From assembly GCA_014338405.1 (NCBI GenBank), contig JTDE01021564.1, positions 62,001-126,000 of the forward strand: a DNA stretch of 64,000 nucleotides, given 5' to 3'. The position numbers and the translations under genes were made by a program. Below are positions 1 through 11,936 of the stretch, piece after piece. The number at the start of each line of letters is the position of its first letter. The stretch's first letter is position 1. The DNA comes from Paragonimus skrjabini miyazakii (taxonomy: Eukaryota; Platyhelminthes; Trematoda; Plagiorchiida; Troglotrematidae). Below the pieces are notes generated by a model that made no database searches, had not been told where the DNA came from, and was given only the letters and a program-made list of their open reading frames with translations.

Positions 1-2040
1 AGGGTCGGTTCGAACTGCTTCTGCGCACACAGACATGGATCACTGAGTCTGATAGAGATTGCCCCAGCTGCTGACAGTAATCGCTCTCTGATGTACAAAG
101 GGTAGGTTTGACGAAAATGGGAAATGATTCAAAAAGATTCACTGACGACTAAGTAACAATCACAAGCGATCGAACCGTATCTGAAATTAGCTTACTTGAA
201 CAGCTATAACTCCATTTCAGGAAGTATCTACGTATCCTTTCCGATAGCTATCGTGCGGTATGCTCAGCGCAGCCGACCTGGCAACAAAGAGCAAGATAAT
301 ATATACAAGAAGTAAAACAAACCCCAGACAAACTATAGTCAAAACACGTCACAAGTGATTCATGTAAGTTACCATCCTGTTTCAGAATAGATTGCTGTCA
401 ACTGTACTTGGTCGTGTTCGGCTCGTTGTTCCACCGTCAATCTGATCTTCTGTTTGGATATCTTCACGTTTTGGATTTAAGTACAGATTGTTATTTACAA
501 AGTGCTGAGGAGAGTTATTTTAAGTAGACGCTTGTCAAGTCTGCTGTACTTTGTTCTGTACAATCTTCGGCCTACAGATCATTTTGTGCTCCAACCACCA
601 AACAATTGACTAAATGCTTCATGTATTTCAGGGGACGGAACACTGAAAATACAGGCAGTTGTTTTTCCGAACACTCTTTTCATGTACTGACCTCTGAATT
701 GACAAATAGCATTAGATTTCATCGATAAAATTTGGTTAGAGGGAATCCGCTTAAGTCAAAACAGTCTGAACGGATAACACCTTAGTTTGCGATGTTTGCT
801 TCTTTGCCAAAATTAGATCCAAATTCCAAACTAGTGATGCTGGCTGAACATGGTCGCAGAGTTGTGCCTCAATTGTCTTTCTTGACTCATCACTATCTTG
901 TACTGGCTTAACCAAAAGTAAATGAGAAGGTAGTTTAATAAAACATTTTGAATTCATTGTGCTTTAGCGAATGTCCTCCGTGCACTTCCTTAGAGATTAT
1001 GCGCATTCCTATGCGTGGTCGACAGAATGAATGGAAAAACGTCTGACGTATGTGACGAATGTGGAAGAACCGGATTGCCCTGAATGTTTTAAATTGATTT
1101 TCGGAAATGAACACAACTGTTTCGAAAAGACTGGTAATATTATGTAGCGTTATTTGTCTTGAAGACCAGAAAAACTTATTGACTTGGTTAACCGTCCAAA
1201 GTAACTGAAATGAATGCGGGCTCTGCTATCAAGGCAGCCTAAAATTAGACCTGAGGAACACGTGTCAGTTCACTAACAAATTGGCAAGACTAATAACTCA
1301 AATGTCAACTTGTTTAACTAGTGACGCAAAGAGCGAAATCTTGCAGTACCAGACCACTTGTAATTTAACAAGCCAGTGACCTAAAAAGGTGAATGAGCCT
1401 CATTTTGCCGAATATACAAACTTATCGAAACCCATCCTCTAAGGACTCCTCAAATAGACCAGTCAAAAATATCCAGAATTCTCATAACGCACAAAGGGAT
1501 GTATACGCAACAACAATGTGAAAGTTGCATAGAATAATGAGCTCATGTTTGTCACTACTGAAACAGGCCGTGCATCTAAGGGGGAAAATACACCCCCAAT
1601 CCCACATCGGGTTAATTTTGTTGTCACGGCCTAATTATACCATCGATCCTCCGTCTCTGTAAGGTAAGCTTTGTTCTGAGTTCCTCAACAACCATCTTGG
1701 GCTCAGTTACACACAAATGCAAATGACTTACGTACATTAGTGACTGTAGCTCAACAGTACTAATCTAAAGGAACAAACTGTTTCTACTGTCTAACAGTAA
1801 GTGAAAATATAGACTTTCAAACTTATGGACTGTTGAACAGTTATAGACAAATAGATGAAGTTTAATTAGGTAAATATGACGTTATGAAATCTATGTGGTT
1901 TATCTTGGAATTGGTCGCCCAAGAAATACATCCAACAGACAGTTGTTAATTATAAAAAATAACCCACGTACACGTCATATCAAAAGTCACATTGTAGCGA
2001 AAAGGCGTCCAATAAAGCGCAATCTTTATTGTCCAACACG
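1..2040. other. No gene recognised
   Basis: I see no exon, RNA gene or recognisable repeat here. Open frames are short and read as random protein. The first 100 bases hold a box B-like GGTTCGAAC and loosely ribozyme-like spacing, but not enough to call an element. Confidence 0.5.
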
Positions 2041-2540
2041 CTAGTTCACATGCTACGCGCGCGCTCGCGTTTATGAGTCAGCATTCCAGACCACAACATC
2101 CCCAGGTTTCCGTTCTCGCATCGTGTGCACTTCTGCCCGGTTTAGGTGTGTGATCGGCGCCGTCTATCGGGGGGTTTTCCGCCTACTATTCTTCGTCCAT
2201 TGGTCCGATTCCGTTAGAGCGATGGCTCGTCCAGTCGCTCGTGTTGCTCTCCATCTATCCACAATGGGCTTTGATCGTATTCCACGGTGGTGTCGAGATA
2301 TTCCCCAAGTGTTGGAATAATCGAGCCTCCGATTTCGTCGTCCATTCTATTTTGCCTACCATGTCTCGCCCGTTGGTCCGATCCGGTTGAGCGATGATTC
2401 ATCCGACTGCCCCCGTTGTCCGCCATCCGATCGTTGAGGGCCTGTGGACGTGCCTGCCTTCCGCGTTGAGGTACGCCGTCGAGTGTTTGAATGCTCGCAC
2501 GTCCGGCCTGGCGATCCACCACAACATTACCAGTCAACCT
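2040..2540. repeat. GC-rich block with 173-bp tandem duplication
   Basis: Base composition changes sharply here to GC- and CpG-rich sequence in an otherwise A+T-leaning window. The stretch starting GCCTACTATT near 2,181 recurs at about 2,354, a 173-bp offset. The shared core is TTGGTCCGAT followed by GTTRGAGCGATG and a diverged tail. Both strands stay open for 65-107 codons, but the translation is a low-complexity Arg/Asp/Gly/Gln mix typical of GC-rich noncoding DNA. It could be part of a TE terminus or a CpG-rich regulatory block. An AATAAA at about 2,010 precedes it. No protein family was recognised. Confidence 0.55.
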
Positions 2541-2940
2541 CTACACAAATATATCACTGGAAATTGAGTGAGAGCGGTCTGTGATCTAGAGTCATTGTGG
2601 GTTTGTATAGAACATGAATGGCTGACGCCTTCAAAATGGCCGTTCAAATATGATTATTTGCTTGACCGACGGGTTCACTGCTATGTGCATATTGACGTAG
2701 TGGTTAGGAATTGAAATAATTAACCGGTTTGATCAGATTCTACCTGTAATACGGAACGAAATACAAATATTCTTTGTAAGCCATTTGACTATAAACAGGT
2801 CATGAAGGCGATGAAATACTCACAGCAGTTGATAAAACATGAAACGATATGTGCAAGTTTCACAAATAGGTTTACTATTGGTGAGTGTTAGAGAATTTTG
2901 GATCAAAAGATTGAGCACCACTGAAAATTAACTGCAATTT

Positions 2941-3160
2941 TCAGATTCTTATAAACCCTTCAGCCAAATCTTCTCGAAAGGAAGCATTGGACCTGCGTTT
3001 CATCCCCAGTAGAGCTCGTCATTAGTACTTATCTCTAGCACAACCGGAATTCTAACTAGAGCCATGCATTCATGAAGCATCCGTGTTGATCACTTCACTT
3101 CACTTCAAGCTTGGCCGAATTATCGTGTAAACGCTCAAACACCATCGCTTGCAAATCATT
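2941..3160 (-). mobile_element. RZ1: old RZ repeat copy, minus strand
   Basis: This is a single diverged minus-strand RZ arm. Reading back from the tail it retains the tail, an eroded hammerhead (plus-strand AGAGCTCGTC matches the stem II/core junction), a box B remnant in CCGGAATTCTAACTAG, and the upstream block GGCCGAATTATCRTGTRAACGCTCAA shared with every other copy (given here in two joined parts, GGCCGAATTATC and TGTAAACGCTCAA). A short CACTT expansion sits where box A should be. The divergence suggests one of the oldest copies. Confidence 0.7.
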
Positions 3161-6100
3161 TTTGTATAGATCTATCTCCTTGATAGGTAGTTATTGGTTA
3201 CTGATTTTGCCCCGGGTTTCACTTGTATGACATGTTTAAAGCTTTCTATCTTGGGCAGTAATTAAATGTGACTGAGGAGGGCATTTTATAGTCAAGTGTA
3301 CATATCTCGTGATTTTTACATTGTCTTTAGTCTTTTCAATTACGAACGGAAAACATTACAGTCTGTGCAACATGCACGTGGCGACAGTAGTAAAAACTAC
3401 CCCTATAGTAATCCACATTAGTGGTTGAGATGTGTCCAATCCCTAAGGCGAATAACTTGCTTAATTGGACAGATTCTACACACGTGACTATTAAGTAACA
3501 CTGTTTTTGGAAAGCCTAAACAATTTAGGGGTCAGATTACGCAAAAACAAGTTGGACTTCAAAATGCTTTACGACGAGAAGGGTCTAGTTTCGATGTATA
3601 CATTTTCTTGCCATCATTTTCAGTCATTCCTTGTCGTATGTACCGGCTGAATTTAGTTTGCCAGGTTATACCAAATGCTTTTGCTGTGATACTTCACTGT
3701 TGTGATCAAGCTGAGCAGTACTTCAGGTTGATAACAGAAAAAGCAATTCAGCCGCGCGGCTTGTGTAAGTCAAATCACAATGCGGTCACTCTCGTTAGGC
3801 GAAATCAAAAAGACCTACACCTGGGGAACTTATCACACAGAAACTGTGAATTTCGACAAAGTTCTCGTGATATTTGTCTGCTAGTAGAACCTTCTCTAAC
3901 GTTTCCTTCTCTCATTATAGACAGTAGTTAGTGTGAACTAACGTTTGCACACTCCAAGTTACCTTGTGACGTAATAGGCGTTAAAAAGTACCACTTTGTC
4001 TTCAGATGAGTAAACTGTCTACAGAAGATAAAAAAAAGTTGCTCTAGTTTCCTTCCCGAGAAACAGAATGGTTTTAGTGAATTGAATTCAAAATGTCTAG
4101 AAGTGCTTAACAGTGTTATCGATAGTATGGATTAGATTAGTATCACGTGTATAAACTAATGTGAACTCGGTTCTGCTGATGTATATACATTCAACCATGT
4201 TATCATGAATTATATTTCATATGTGAATGCAACAACACTTACAACTATGTGTTGCCTGAAAATACCAAACAAACAACCAAAGATTTTATGGAAGGGGGAA
4301 CGCAAAAGTTAGACCAAAAGATGTTTACAAACAGTATCAAATTTGCGCCTATTCAATAGGGAAATTCAAAACATCAAATCCAAATCAATATAATAGTAGC
4401 TAGTGCATTCAATGGAAGGTCCGCATGAAACGAACTAGTGGTTTTTGAGGAGAATGGAGAAGATGGAACAACAAAACAACCACATCACTGAAGAGGATGT
4501 ATCAAATCACTGGTGTATTAAAAAACAATAGATGACAAAACAAAAACCAAAGTTGCAATCAACATTCATATGTCTTCTCCACTGAAAATGGTCATCCTGA
4601 TATCTCATTCACTGTGCTCTAGGAGCAAAACACACGTGCCACAACATGTGTATTGATTATTCATCTATAATGCTATGTAGTAACAATGACGGCTAAACAA
4701 ACATTCACTGATAATTCAATACAAACTCTCAAATGGATGTCGAACTAAAAACTTTCACGAGATAATAGCATAAGAAAAACCAAATCGGATTGTGTTGAGA
4801 TGGGAGACGAGTTTTCTACGGACAAATGGTAGTGTCGACTAATTACATTTATTGTATTGACAACAAATGTGACTATACAATTACGGTTACAACTATTGTT
4901 AATGAAGATAACAGTAAAAATACTGGTTTCAAAACAGGAGGCAAGCGCTGACAGTAAAAAGTTGAGGAATAAAAAAGAAATTTTAACATATTTACCTCAC
5001 TTTGTTCCTGTGAAAGAACTCACAAATTCAATCCGTTAACAGAGATACGGGACGAAATAGAACACTACATGTAACCACAACTATGACTAAATTACCGAAC
5101 TAATCTTCAAGGTGTTCTAGAGTGTTTGGGGGTGCTATTACAACCAACGCTTATACCTAGAAAATAGTTCCGCCTCGTGAGATATTTATAAAGAGGCAAG
5201 TAGTTATCGTCACGTTCTCACACGAAAGTGATATAAGTTTTCGTAGAACCTAGTATAGTCAGCTGGTAGAATTCAGTAATGTTTGAGAAATAATAGATTA
5301 TATCAAAATGTATGATGACTGAGTAGCTCCAATAGCTCACTGTGTGGTGGATCATTTAAAAGAAATACAATCTATAAGGAATTTAGCTGTACTTATCGGA
5401 GTGTATAAGGTAGTGAATGCCAAATGATTCCATCCATTTGTGTTTATTCTTTGAGAACTTGATGATACTGTAAGCTGCAGAAAAATGAAAAATAATTGTT
5501 TTTGAGAATGTGTACCCACGTAGTTGTTTGTATTTGTCGGAACCATAAGTGATAAAAGTCACTAGTTAATGGATAATTCACGTTACTGAACCTGTTTTAC
5601 AATTCGGCTCTTTTAAGGAAGCAGAAGTACTCTTCGTGATAAAGTGTCCATAGTTTGTCTTGATCTATCCACCTAAGAGTCAGAAAGCAACTGAATATCA
5701 GAGTTGAATGCGAAAGGCAACCGCTATCATCCAGAGCTCATCACACTGTAGATAGGCCGGCAAGGACCAAGGGGAAAGAAACGCGTGATGTGCTCTGAAG
5801 TTGATCCATACATCATAGGTTTAAAAAGTTAACCGCGCAGTAGTGTTAAGTACTTATGGTAGTTCACTATGGACGTCGGTCAGTGTACGCTCGAGACAAG
5901 CACCTCACAAAAATGCCGAAAGCTCAAGAAAGCCTAAGTTGGAATACGAAAAAGAACAACGTGGTTGGCAATGTATAGGCTTCTTCAACTGTTCCGCAGC
6001 CATGATTGAACTAACTGGTATAATGATGTGTAAATCTGGGCAAGCCAATCATCTTTGCTGATCGGATCAGTAAGTTTCGTATCGGAAGTTTGCTTCGTCA

Positions 6101-7440
6101 ATATCCTTACTCTAAGACATCGTTCAAGATAACGTAAGGTGAATACTAAGTAATTCGTGTAATAACGTGACTCAACACATGAATACTTTGCGTATACTGA
6201 CTCACGGACCAATCTAGTTTTGGGGTAATATTCATTGAAGCTAGAGTGGAACGTATTTTGTCGCTTGGATCATACATCTATGCTATACAAAAATCACTCG
6301 CATGAACGGTGCAGAATTAGGCTGCTGCCCTGATGAAGCCGTAATTTGTTGATGGTCTGCGTACATACACACTAAGACCACTACAGAAGTGGGAGTACAC
6401 GATAGGTTTACTCGAAATTGGGAAATATATCAACAGAAGCGGCTCCCTTCAAGACGGGAAGGAAACTGACTTCATTGTTCAATAAACTAAGCTATGAATG
6501 GTTACCGGTGACATGACTAAAGCTGAACTGACATTCTTGCAGTGAACTCTTGTGAAGATTACCTTCACTCCAAAATGATGTTAAGCTTCCGTCGATACCA
6601 AAAAGGCTGGTCTGTCTGAGGTTGAGGTAGCAGGACGAAGCACCGGATAAGCAAAACCACACAAATTATCTAATATACTAGAAAAAGCTTACGATGGATT
6701 GAAGCTGAGAACTTCTTTCGAGTGATACCCGGTCGTCTATCAGCAACTCACAGAGCGCATGCTTAATTGTGTTATCTTCATCCGCACTTACTTATTCACA
6801 ACCGAGTTATGTCGGCCACTTAACTAACTGTCTTTCTTGGAGGATACATGGTCAACACATTTGGCTAACCAAAAGATATATGTAATCCAATTCGAGTATT
6901 AATAATAGCACCAAATTCTACAGGAACCGGTTTTTATACAATTTTCCATCTATCTTGTCATCAATCCACAGTAGTCCATTTTCGCACTACAAATCTCATA
7001 CACACCATCGACACATCTACGTTCACAAGAAAGTTATTCAAACTTAACGGTTACCCTGTTTTCAAAATCCACCTTGCAACTCCGGAAGTCGTTTTGGACA
7101 CCTAATAGTTCTTCCGTACAAAATTGTTGATGGTAATTATGCGACAAGTTACTATAACGCGTGCCGGCTTGATAACCAACTTTATGTTAATTGTCCTGTA
7201 ATTTATCCCATGTTGAGTAACCGAGGGAAGATTATTCACCATGTCATCTTCGACTTTTAATTTTCTCCTAAGGACAATTCGGGTAGTTCGTAAGTGTTGT
7301 AACCGCTAATCACACACATATGATACTAGAAATATGTCTATATGGAACGTATCTGTGATGGTCTTGGAATCTCTTCAAATAGATTATAAAAACTTTTCAT
7401 CCACGCTAACTTTGACTGCAACGCTGTGAACCTTCTGTTA
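3161..7440. other. No gene recognised
   Basis: A+T-leaning DNA without a supported exon. Frames up to about 107 codons (3,608-3,931) are within chance expectation, and none shows a family motif or a good splice pair. No RZ or SINE copy was found. Confidence 0.45.
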
Positions 7441-7470
7441 ATTGCACGTTCAGCTCTCTGAACGTGCAAT
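7441..7470. repeat. Perfect 13-bp inverted repeat, 4-nt loop
   Basis: ATTGCACGTTCAG is followed by CTCT and then its exact reverse complement, giving a 13-bp perfect stem with a tetraloop. It lies outside any RZ copy. It is not followed by a T run, and its function is unknown. Confidence 0.85.
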
Positions 7471-7963
7471 GTGCTCTCTCCCTAAGCTTTGTCATTCGGA
7501 ATAATGTGTGCTGACACTCGTACAGGGTTGTCAATCACCTAGTACACACATTTACAAAGCGATGCGTTTCAACAATAGGTTTGGATTCAGTTACTTTGGT
7601 AAAGATATATGTAATTTGCAGAAACTTCATCGGAGAGGCCCGGTTGTGAGTTACGTAGTAGATAAGAAACCATTGGTGCATATATTTCCCGATGCACTCA
7701 TTAAAATTCAACTAGTCAGTAATTTGGATCCTTTCTATGTGATATGTGTTATTTCTGGTTTCTGTAAATTTAATAAACTGTCATGCAAAAAAAATCTCAA
7801 CCAACAACACTAACGCCATTTGTTCGATTGTCAAAGGGAGAAGTATTTTGAGTAAATCCGCCTGTTAATTTCAAACACAGTATTTCAAGTTGAAAATCAC
7901 ACAATTGATCGCAGCTGTTGCATTCTCATAGACTATCCGGTCGGCCCCCTTGGAAAAGCAGAA

Positions 7964-8011
7964 GCACTAAACTCGAGTTTCGTTCTCATTAGAGCAGCTC
8001 GTCAGTAGTGC
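7964..8011 (-). ncRNA. Type I hammerhead ribozyme, minus strand
   Basis: On the minus strand: stem I GCACTA, core CTGACGA, stem II with AATG loop, GAAA, palindromic stem III ACTCGAGT, cleavage base T, then TAGTGC closing stem I. Core residues are intact. Stem II has an extra GCT and one C/A mismatch, so activity may be reduced. Stem III is too short to be stable alone, which suggests cleavage as a dimer or multimer. Confidence 0.85.
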
Positions 8012-8450
8012 ATGTTCTTGCCACTGCCAGGATTAGAACTCCGGCTACGCTTTTCATGAGGCAGCCGTGTTTACCACTGTGTCATTGACCTCACATTGAA
8101 TACGACCAAAGTATCAAATCTGGACGCTCAACCACTTTTGTTTGTGAGTAATGATCAGGAGAGGAGGAGGAGAGGAGACACAGTAACCGTCCTGTTGACA
8201 CCAATCGATGACCCCACTATTAGGACTTCTCTCCAAGTTGAAATCCCAGAAATCATTAACATGTAGAGCGGTATTTTGCTTACTGATGTGATGATCGAAC
8301 AACCTGATCACTACTCACAGGCGAAAGTGGATGAGCGTTCACATATGATAATTCGGTCGTGCCCAATGTGAGATCAATGGCGCAGTGGTAAACACGGTTG
8401 CCTCATGAACAGCGTGGCCGTGTTTCTAGTCCCGGCAGTGGTAAGAATAT

Positions 8451-8495
8451 GCACTACTGACGAGCTCTAATGAGAGCGAAACTCGAGTCTATACC
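8451..8495 (+). ncRNA. Type I hammerhead ribozyme, right arm of RZ2
   Basis: GCACTA, CTGACGA, stem II GCTCT/AGAGC with AATG loop, GAAA, ACTCGAGT, C, predicted cleavage after 8,489. The core and stem II are ideal. The 3' strand of stem I has decayed (TATACC where TAGTGC is expected), so the present copy probably cleaves poorly. This copy gives the clearest view of the subtype without the extra triplet. Confidence 0.85.
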
Positions 8496-8512
8496 TTTTT
8501 CCATACTGGTTT

Positions 8513-8765
8513 CTCTTTTAGGCATAAGAATGTATCTTTCGTGTAAAAGCCTTTCGTTTTAGTGCAGTAGAACTTCTCCATTGCATTTTAAGGCTGTGGA
8601 AGTGGCTTATGATTGGTCTAGTGGGCTCATATTTTGCGACCTTTTTGATTGCAACTGCTCGCATTGGCTGCTGCGTTAGGACAATGTCCGAGGGAGCACT
8701 TGAGTTGTGAAGGCCGTCACGTGGTCCAATCAAGTTATAGAGTCCAGTCCAGATGGTTAATTTCA
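8513..8765. other. Unassigned spacer between RZ2 and RZ3
   Basis: About 250 bp unrelated to the RZ consensus separates two RZ loci. No coding or RNA signal was recognised. It may be the original target DNA or an unnamed insertion. Confidence 0.4.
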
Positions 8766-9060
8766 AATTGAACAGCACTCACAATTGATCGCAACTGTCG
8801 CATCCCCATAGACTTTCCAGTCGGCCCTTTCAAACGGCAGAAGCACTAGACTCGAGCTTCGCTCTCATTAGAGCAGCTCGTCAGTAGTGCATATCATCGC
8901 CACTGCCGAGACTAGAACCCCGGCACGCTGTTCATGAGGCAACCGTGTTTACCACTGCGCCATTGACCTCACGTTGGGCACGACCGAATTATCATATGTG
9001 AACGCCCAACCACTTTCGCTTGTGACTAATGATCAAGTTGCCCGATCGTCTCGAAATTGA
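8766..9060 (-). mobile_element. RZ3: single-arm RZ copy, minus strand
   Basis: A minus-strand copy spans tail, hammerhead, tRNA-like head and upstream block, and stops in the CCCGATCGTCTCGA segment. Box A complement (CCACTGCGCCA) is intact. Box B lies in CTAGAACCCCGG on the plus strand. It is close in sequence to RZ2's left arm, so it is a relatively young copy. Confidence 0.9.
8843..8890 (-). ncRNA. Type I hammerhead ribozyme, minus strand
   Basis: Stem I GCACTA/TAGTGC is perfect. CTGACGA is intact and stem II carries the extra triplet (GCT before GCTCT/AGAGC). The conserved GAAA has become GAAG, which replaces the A-U pair at the base of stem III by G-U and probably weakens catalysis. Confidence 0.8.
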
Positions 9061-9574
9061 AGGATTCAATGATCACAGAAGGTGGGGCGCTGGAATTCAT
9101 TGGTGAAAAATGATCTCTAGAAGAAATATCAAATCCACCAATCGTTATCATGATATTGCAAACAAAACTCTAAAATCAACTTCTTTTCGTGAATTGAAGG
9201 CAGTCATGGATTACATCTTTCCGGGAATGTAACTTTGGCTGTACGAACGAGAATGCTGGATTGTGGTCACATCGAGTAGTCAAATATAGTTGAAATCTAA
9301 ACGAATAGTTAGCAGTTATTCTGGAAAAATATCTAACTCTGTTAATTGGTTAAGAGTTTGATGAACAGAAAAATGATGATATGAAGATTAGGTGTTTGAA
9401 ACTCACATTAAGAAGTTTACGGAACACTTGGAATAGACGAACGGTTAGGAACAAAGTCTTTAGTACTAATTGCCTATTATCACGTAGCTGAATCATGAAA
9501 CGACCGCGCGAGAAGAGTTGAAAAAAAAACAAAGCAATGGAGTTAAAGTCCAAATAAAATCGCTATAAACGAAC

Positions 9575-9758
9575 TTGTTGAATGAAGCAAATTGCACCTT
9601 ACAAAGAAGTTACGTAGGGTTTACTGACGAACCAACTTTGTACATGAGAGAAAAAGACAACGATGTAACCCTATACAAACAAACGGTTTTGCTCGGAAAC
9701 GTTAGTGAAACGATGACGTGCACCAGTAATTGCACCAACCTCATAAGAACTGAGCCTT
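9575..9758 (+). CDS. Candidate exon, extracellular-like, unknown protein
   Basis: About 60 codons end at a consensus donor (GTAAGT at 9,759). The translation has three N-glycosylation sequons (NCT, NVS, NCT) and three cysteines in the segment ETMTCTSNCTNLI, suggesting an exported or receptor ectodomain. An in-frame stop lies just upstream, so the exon would start between about 9,567 and 9,610, where the acceptor is weak. No family was recognised. Length alone is not significant; the donor and composition are the only support. Confidence 0.22.
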
Positions 9759-9859
9759 GTAAGTTTATAATATTTTAGAATTTACATATTTGCGAAATTA
9801 CTTGCCAACATTACATGTTCACCGTTCATCAATGTGAACTGAGTAAGAATTCCTAGTTG

Positions 9860-10085
9860 GACAGTCAATCTTCTGGGTCATTTGGTGGATTCCATATGAC
9901 ACAATTGGTAGCTAGGTCCAAATGTAAAATTTCTGTTCTTCCGTTGTGGCTTTATAGCTCAGCTTATAGTACACCTGCCGGGTCTAGGCATACTGTTTCC
10001 GATGATAGTTCGATTCCAACTAAAGTCCGAAGTTTTCATGACTGGGTGTCTTCCGAATTACAGAATATGACAAGCTACTTATTAG
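9860..10085 (+). mobile_element. SINE2 copy 1, tRNA-headed
   Basis: It shares with the 44.9-kb copy a 5' block (GTCATTTGGTGGATTCCATA) followed by a tRNA-like head. Box A is TAGCTCAGCTT near 9,954, and a degraded box B is AGTTCGATTCC at about 10,007. It is not related to RZ and contains no hammerhead. The copy is old and diverged. Confidence 0.75.
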
Positions 10086-10140
10086 TAATACAAAGCGAAT
10101 AGTTGCATGAATTTTCCCCTATAACTGTACTGCCCAACAG

Positions 10141-10300
10141 TTATATATATATATATATGTACATATAATGCATATACTGAAGGTATACCTGAAAAACGGT
10201 ACGTACTACGGCATATGTAGTGATTATTGTTTGACTGATCGTCTCTTGGTGCATCTACTATTCATACCTAATACAAATATGTATATATATATATGTAGAA
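10141..10300. repeat. Two short (AT)n tracts
   Basis: Alternating AT tracts lie at about 10,141-10,158 and 10,278-10,295, in a locally A+T-rich stretch immediately downstream of SINE2 copy 1. Confidence 0.8.
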
Positions 10301-11194
10301 CTTGTGTACAGTACCGACCAAAATGAATCTGCAGTCGATCTCTTAGCTTGGAACGATCAGCTTCTACCAATAATGTATCAACATTTTCCCTCCAATGGGG
10401 AAAACAATTATTTCTCGTGTATTATTTTTAAATTAACCCGCAGTCAAACTTTTGAAATCAACCCAAGGTGATAGTGTAAATTAACTGCTCGACACTCAAT
10501 AACTGAACGACAAACGTCTGAATAGGTGATTATTTTTGACTAAAATCCAATCATAGTGTGGTGAGTAATTAATTCACCGTGAAAAATATATCCAGCAACA
10601 AATTGTATTCTATTCCCCGACATAAACATAATGCTTCAGTTCATGCTGCCACACATTCACAGTTTGAATTGCATAACTACTGTGAGACAAAACGAGGGTA
10701 AATATACCTTATAAGACAGTCTGGTTTTTGATTCACATATTATCTGCTCAACTGAACGGATTAATTAAGTGCCTCACCGGCATTTTTATAAGTATATCGT
10801 TGTATAACACACTTGTGAGGACTTATACGGTCTACCTGCTTTGTCTGATCAGATAAATGGCGTAACTTGGACAATTTCCCTAAGGAATTCTTTGTAGTTG
10901 TCTGGAATGAGGTTAACGGACAATGGCGGATGTCAATGGAATTGACGATTGGCGGGACCTGAAACAGATGGTTTCGTTAACGGGACACTCCTGCCTACAT
11001 ACCAACAGTGCAGTCCACCTCTCTCGCTAAAAATCATGCAGTTGATTCCACATTGTATGTATCGTTTCTAGATTCTTCATGTTATTGCTACTGGCAAACC
11101 AATGTAGCTTGTCTGCCGAAATCATCACATCCAACACAATAACAAACAAGTTTGATGTAGCCCCCACATCTTTTTCCACACGTACCCTGAGGTC

Positions 11195-11451
11195 CCGCTC
11201 CTACGACTGCTCACTTTTACTTTGAAATATGTACTGTGGGATAAACGTCGTAGTCTCTATATGGGGACCACACCAAATGGGTTCAAGAATTTTGACCAGC
11301 GATTAGATCCGCAGATGGTCTTTTCATGGAAGCACTACGAGACAGGGCAAAATTGGCCAGTCTTTGATGTGTGGTCCTCTACGAGTAAACTATCCAAAAA
11401 GGATTCCTGTAAGCGACCAGATTCAGACCTCACTGTGCCTACAAAAGTAGA
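11195..11451 (+). CDS. Candidate internal exon, unknown protein
   Basis: A pyrimidine-rich tract (CCCCCACATCTTTTTCCAC) and CCTGAG give a plausible acceptor. The frame stays open for 85 codons to a donor-like A|GTAAGA at 11,452, and a stronger T|GTAAGC lies inside at 11,409. The translation is rich in Trp and aromatic residues (KYVLWDKRRSLYMG, NWPVFDVWSS) and looks more protein-like than its neighbours. No family was recognised and flanking exons were not found. Confidence 0.25.
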
Positions 11452-11936
11452 GTAAGAGGATTGGACTATCCAACTTCTCGGATCATTCCTTTAACCTAAG
11501 AGGTTAATTCTGTTTTCATTGAGCTAGCATTGATTATCAGTGAAGATGATTCCATATCACTGATCATCCCTGAGAGATTGATAAAGAATCACTTCTGCTG
11601 CACATAGCTGTTTGATTGGTAATATGTCACAAGTTGTTTCAACTAAAATAGCGTCATCAAAATAATCTTGAAAGACGCCCCGACCTAGATATCAGCAGCT
11701 CGATAGGTTCAGTCGTACATTCAACAGGATGCGCATCTTTCCTGGTCACTCCTGCTAGCTGTCTGAGAATTCACATTTCCCAACTGCAATCAACTGAAGT
11801 CATTTGGGGTACAAAATTGTTGATCCTCGAACCGGAAACTCGTTTGCTCTATTTGCATCCCCCAATCCAATAACCAGTCTGATGTATAATTCTCATAACT
11901 TACTTACCCTATTTTTGTTTTACTACACTACTTTTA

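Larger units (their letters stand above)
7889..8512. mobile_element. RZ2: fold-back RZ element
   Basis: The left arm (7,889 to about 8,289) is a nearly complete minus-strand unit. The right arm (about 8,290-8,512) is plus-strand. The heads meet in the centre, so the arms are reverse complements of each other (for example the TCACAGGCGAAAGTGG region against its complement near 8,130). The right arm carries box A TGGCGCAGTGG at 8,378-8,388 and box B GTTTCTAGTCC at 8,422-8,432. Both arms carry a hammerhead, but the left one has an extra triplet before stem II and the right one does not. The central junction matches that of RZ17. A GGAGGAGGA expansion lies at 8,157-8,175. The right tail is truncated near 8,512. 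Confidence 0.9.

Noticed and set aside
1..110. Box B-like GGTTCGAAC with ribozyme-like spacing at the window edge
   Set aside because: Too diverged to align with RZ head or hammerhead; element may be cut by the window start.
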